DNA of 64,000 nucleotides from Microbacterium sp. Root180 (GTDB lineage: Bacteria > Actinomycetota > Actinomycetes > Actinomycetales > Microbacteriaceae): positions 434,001 to 498,000 of the forward strand of contig NZ_LMHS01000003.1 of the NCBI RefSeq assembly GCF_001428485.1. The letters are read 5' to 3'. A program made the translations under genes and the position numbers. This document shows positions 61,713-64,000 of the stretch, piece by piece. Under the pieces are notes generated by a model. It was not told the DNA's origin and made no database searches. It saw only the letters and a program-made list of their open reading frames with translations. Numbering within the stretch: position 1 is the first letter of the stretch; the number at the start of each line of letters is the position of its first letter.

Positions 61713-62339
61713 ATGACCCTGTCTCAGGCTCTTCTCGACCAGCTGTGGGAGTTCGATGATCGCGTGGCTTCCGAGTCGCGTCTGCGCGCCGCCGTGGAGG
61801 CGGAGACGGATGCCGCGACCCGCGCCGAGCTCGAGACCCAGGTCGCGCGGGCCCTCGGCCTGCAGGAGCGCTTCGTCGAGGCCGACGCCGTGCTCAGCAC
61901 GACTCCGGTGGTCTCGCCGGCCGTGGCCGTGCGCGTCGCACTGGAGCGCGGGCGTCTGCGCAACTCCGCCGGCGACCCTGATGCGGCACGACCGCTCTTC
62001 CAGCTCGCGGCCGATGTTGCGGCATCCTCCCACCTGACGTTCCTGCAGGTCGACGCGCTGCACATGCTGGCGATCGCCGACCCCGAGCACGCGCCGGAGT
62101 GGACCGCCCGCGCGATCGAGGTGCTCGACCCGACGACCGATCCGCGCACGCGGCGCTGGCTGGTGTCGCTGCACAACAACGCCGGCTGGTCGCACCTCGA
62201 CGCCGGCCGCCCGCACGATGCGCTCGTGGAGTTCGAGAAGGCGCAGGATGCCGCGGCCCGCTGGGGCACGCCCCAGCAGGTGGTCTGGGCGGAAGAAGCC
62301 GTAGCAGAGGCCCTCGCCGCCCTGCCCCCCGCTCGTTGA
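61713..62339 (+). CDS. Tetratricopeptide-like helical repeat protein
   Basis: A 208-residue protein made of helix pairs resembling TPRs, for example LETQVARALGLQERFVEADAVL and AGWSHLDAGRPHDALVEFEKAQDAAARWG. No catalytic motif is visible. Such proteins scaffold other proteins, but no partner is evident. It has its own leaderless promoter. Repeat R begins 22 bases after its stop. Confidence 0.78.
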   Translation: MTLSQALLDQLWEFDDRVASESRLRAAVEAETDAATRAELETQVARALGLQERFVEADAVLSTTPVVSPAVAVRVALERGRLRNSAGDPDAARPLFQLAADVAASSHLTFLQVDALHMLAIADPEHAPEWTARAIEVLDPTTDPRTRRWLVSLHNNAGWSHLDAGRPHDALVEFEKAQDAAARWGTPQQVVWAEEAVAEALAALPPAR

Positions 62340-62361
62340 ACGAGCGAGCCACCCCGTCCCC

Positions 62362-62392
62362 GGTCGTTGAGCGAGCGAAGCGAGACGAAACG
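62362..62392 (+). repeat. Repeat R (plus orientation, 3' side of GIY-YIG gene)
   Basis: A copy of the dispersed repeat also seen at 43688: GGTCGTTGAGCGAG at the start and GAGACGAAACG at the end. It lies seven bases before the stop of the convergent GIY-YIG gene. Confidence 0.75.
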
Positions 62393-62399
62393 CACCGAA

Positions 62400-62687
62400 C
62401 TACGGAGAGTGCCTCGTTCGGACGCTCCATCCGCGAACTGCGTCGATGCCGCCCAGGATGAACGCCTCACGCTTCGCATGGCTCCACCCCTGGATGCGCT
62501 TCTCCCAGGCGAACGCATCGTCGATGCGCTCGAACTCGCCACTCCAGGCGAGCTCCACGGGAAGCCGGCGACGCGTGTACGCGCTCCCCATGCCCGCCTC
62601 ATGCTGCTCGATCCGCCGACCGAGGTCGCGTGTGCTCCCGGCATAGAACGTGCCGTCAGCGCACCGGAGGATATAGGTGAAGGGCAT
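62400..62687 (-). CDS. Single-domain GIY-YIG endonuclease
   Basis: A 95-residue nuclease domain. The YIL and YAG motif residues are in FTYILRCADGTFYAGSTRDLGRRI; then Arg and the ELAWSGEF segment; FAWEKRIQGW carries the catalytic Glu. Proteins of this type (UvrC/URI-like) cut DNA at unknown sites. The ATG at 62687 is supported by TACGGT six bases upstream. The frame is open upstream into the repeat array, where it would encode repeated SLSEERSDETKR, but I think translation starts at 62687. Flanked by repeats on both sides. Confidence 0.84.
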   Translation of the reverse strand: MPFTYILRCADGTFYAGSTRDLGRRIEQHEAGMGSAYTRRRLPVELAWSGEFERIDDAFAWEKRIQGWSHAKREAFILGGIDAVRGWSVRTRHSP

Positions 62688-62693
62688 CGCCCG

Positions 62694-62699
62694 ACCGTA
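62694..62699 (-). promoter_or_regulatory. -10 box of leaderless GIY-YIG transcript (TACGGT)
   Basis: On the minus strand TACGGT lies 6 bases before the ATG ending at 62687; no Shine-Dalgarno sequence is present. Confidence 0.55.
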
Positions 62700-62715
62700 G
62701 GGGCCTCCTCCGACA

Positions 62716-62883
62716 CCGGGGCGTTTCGTCTCGTCGCTGCGCTCCTCGCTCAACGACCGGGAGGCACGTTTCGTCTCCTCGCTCAACGACCGGGAGGCAT
62801 GTTTCGTCTCGTCGCTGCGCTCCTCGCTCAACGACCGGGAGGCACGTTTCGTCTCGTCGCTGCGCTCCTCGCTCAACGACCGG
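62716..62883 (-). repeat. Tandem 45/33/45/45-bp array of repeat R variant
   Basis: Four tandem units in minus orientation: 62716-62760, 62761-62793 (12 bases shorter in the middle), 62794-62838 and 62839-62883. Each contains TTTCGTCT and TCGCTCAACGACCGG. All lengths are multiples of three. Single-base differences, such as CACG/CATG in the spacer, show independent drift. Confidence 0.85.
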
Positions 62884-62895
62884 GGGCTTGCCCCC
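62881..62895. terminator. CGGGGGC-TTG-CCCCC hairpin in the array
   Basis: GGGGG (62882-62886) pairs with CCCCC (62891-62895) and separates the minus-orientation array from the plus-orientation copy that follows. Confidence 0.4.
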
Positions 62896-62896
62896 A

Positions 62897-62930
62897 CCGG
62901 TCGTTGAGCGAGCGAAGCGAGACGAAACGC
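62897..62930 (+). repeat. Repeat R (plus orientation, 5' side of GIY-YIG gene)
   Basis: A plus-orientation copy, nearly identical to 62362-62392 and inverted relative to the adjacent array, so the two could form a snap-back stem. It ends nine bases before the aldehyde dehydrogenase stop. Confidence 0.75.
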
Positions 62931-62938
62931 GGGATCGA

Positions 62939-64000
62939 TCAGGCGCCGACGCGGATGAGCTTCTTGTTGACGAACTCGTCGGCGGCGAGCAGCCCCATCT
63001 CCCGCGAGGTGCCGGAGCGCTTGACACCGCCGAACGGCAGACCCGGCTCGTCGGCGAGGACCAGGTTGACGTAGACCATGCCGGCGTCGATCTTGTCGGC
63101 GATCCGGGCGGCCTGCTCCTCATCGGTGGTGAACACGTACGAGCCCAGGCCGAAGCTGGTGTCGTTCGCGATCTTCACCGCCTCGTCCTCGTCCGCCACC
63201 TTGTAGACGACGCCGACGGGACCGAAGAACTCCTCGCTGTACGCGTCCATCTCGCTCGTCACTCCGGTGAGCACCGTTCCCGGGTAGAACGCTCCGTCGC
63301 GCGTGCCGCCGGTCGCGAGCGTCGCACCCTGCGCGACCGCCTTGTCGACCTGCTCGGCGAGGCGCTCCGCGGCGACGAGCGAGGACAGCGGGCCGAGCAC
63401 GGTGTCCTCCGCGAACGGGTCGCCCACCTTGGCGCCGCTCATCTTCGCGGTGAACTTCTCGAGGAACTCGTCGTACAGACCGTCGATCACGATGAAGCGC
63501 TTCGCCGCATTGCACGACTGGCCGGTGTTGTCGAGGCGCGCGTCGACAGCCGCCTGCACCGCCCCGTCGAGGTCGTCGGTCGACAGCAGGATGAACGGAT
63601 CGGATCCGCCGAGCTCGAGGGCGACCTTCTTGAGGTTGCGGCCCGCGACCTCTGCGACCGCCGCACCCGCGCGCTCCGAGCCGGTGACCGAGACGCCCTG
63701 CACGCGCCGGTCGGCGATGATCGTCGCCGCCTGCTCGTTCGACGCGTACACGTTGGTGTACACACCGTCGCCGAGCCCGGCATCCGCATAGATCTTCTCG
63801 ATCGCCGCGGCCGACTCCGGGCACTGACCGGCGTGCTTGAGGATGATCGTGTTGCCGATGACGATGTTCGGCGCCGCGAAGCGGGCCACCTGGTAGTACG
63901 GGAAGTTCCACGGCATGATCCCGAGGAGCGGCCCGAGCGCCGTGCGGCGGATCACCGCGGTGCCGTCGCCGTCGATGTCGATCGGCTGGTCGCCGGTGAT
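62939..64000 (-). CDS. NAD(P)-dependent aldehyde dehydrogenase (succinate-semialdehyde type), 5' end outside window
   Basis: At least 353 residues of an ALDH. IMPWNFPYYQVARFAAP binds the cofactor, VSVTGSERAGAAVAE is the nucleotide loop, ELGGSDPFILL gives the catalytic Glu, and NTGQSCNAAKRFIV the catalytic Cys. PFGGVKRSGTSREMG is the C-terminal motif. The whole looks closest to the succinate-semialdehyde or glyceraldehyde-type enzymes of actinobacteria. The gene runs out of the window on its 5' side, so start and promoter are not seen. Confidence 0.9.
   Translation of the reverse strand: MTGDQPIDIDGDGTAVIRRTALGPLLGIMPWNFPYYQVARFAAPNIVIGNTIILKHAGQCPESAAAIEKIYADAGLGDGVYTNVYASNEQAATIIADRRVQGVSVTGSERAGAAVAEVAGRNLKKVALELGGSDPFILLSTDDLDGAVQAAVDARLDNTGQSCNAAKRFIVIDGLYDEFLEKFTAKMSGAKVGDPFAEDTVLGPLSSLVAAERLAEQVDKAVAQGATLATGGTRDGAFYPGTVLTGVTSEMDAYSEEFFGPVGVVYKVADEDEAVKIANDTSFGLGSYVFTTDEEQAARIADKIDAGMVYVNLVLADEPGLPFGGVKRSGTSREMGLLAADEFVNKKLIRVGA

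Noticed and set aside
62716..62883. The tandem array as a CRISPR.
   Set aside because: Units are contiguous with no unique spacers between them, and no cas genes are near.
62688..62897. Extended start for the GIY-YIG protein through the repeat array.
   Set aside because: A leaderless -10 lies six bases before the ATG at 62687, and the array peptide is low-complexity. I keep it only as a finding.

Overview
The window looks like chromosomal DNA from a high-GC actinobacterium of the Microbacteriaceae, most probably Microbacterium or a close relative. The evidence is the very high GC content, frequent GTG/TTG starts, many apparently leaderless transcripts (a -10 box 6-7 bases before the start codon), the recurrent word GGATGC/GCATCC, actinobacterial gene orders (tRNA-Trp-secE-nusG-rplK-rplA; sdhCDAB) and a RamB-like regulator. 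I see no rRNA, prophage, transposase or CRISPR array. The genus is an inference from style, not from a database match.

Layout. 1-4.3 kb: mannitol PTS operon (ptsI end, mtlA, mtlF, mtlD). 4.3-9.2 kb: an alpha/beta hydrolase, a TauE-type exporter and a translationally coupled trio (flavin monooxygenase, BASS transporter, NAD epimerase). 9.35-17.6 kb, minus strand: a nucleoside uptake and salvage operon (BMP lipoprotein, ABC ATPase, two permeases, cytidine deaminase, thymidine phosphorylase, adenosine deaminase). 17.8-18.9 kb: mannose-1-phosphate guanylyltransferase. 19.2-22.7 kb: sdhCDAB. 22.7-27.3 kb: four genes, each with its own leaderless promoter (MFS, YihY, exonuclease III, trpS). 27.3-28.6 kb: a DUF559-type nuclease gene flanked by three copies of an 86-bp inverted-repeat unit. 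28.6-34.5 kb: acetyltransferase, Fpg/Nei glycosylase, glpK, glpD and a divergent SorC-type regulator with a perfect palindromic operator. 34.5-38.2 kb: FMN riboswitch and ribD-ribE-ribBA-ribH.

38.3-43.7 kb: a small membrane protein, an ABC-2 exporter and a divergent ABC exporter with a small HTH protein, separated by paired operators. 43.8-47.2 kb: GTP-dependent PEP carboxykinase divergent from a RamB-like regulator. 47.3 kb: a YqaJ-like exonuclease. 48.1-50.3 kb: MFS efflux pump plus MarR regulator, preceded by three operator-like boxes. 50.5-53.7 kb: quinone-oxidoreductase-like enzyme, LysG/LysE pair and a DUF1801-like protein. 53.7-56.8 kb: acylphosphatase, a polar amino-acid ABC importer and a SemiSWEET-like protein. 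56.9-58.5 kb: LuxR regulator. 58.6-61.5 kb: rplA, rplK, nusG, secE, tRNA-Trp. 61.7-64 kb: TPR-like protein, a GIY-YIG nuclease with repeats on both sides, and a truncated aldehyde dehydrogenase.

Most genes are ordinary carbon, nucleoside, flavin and respiratory metabolism. The least explained parts are the two nuclease-plus-repeat loci (27.3-28.6 kb and 62.3-62.9 kb), the paired operators in front of the two exporters, and the systematic leaderless promoters.
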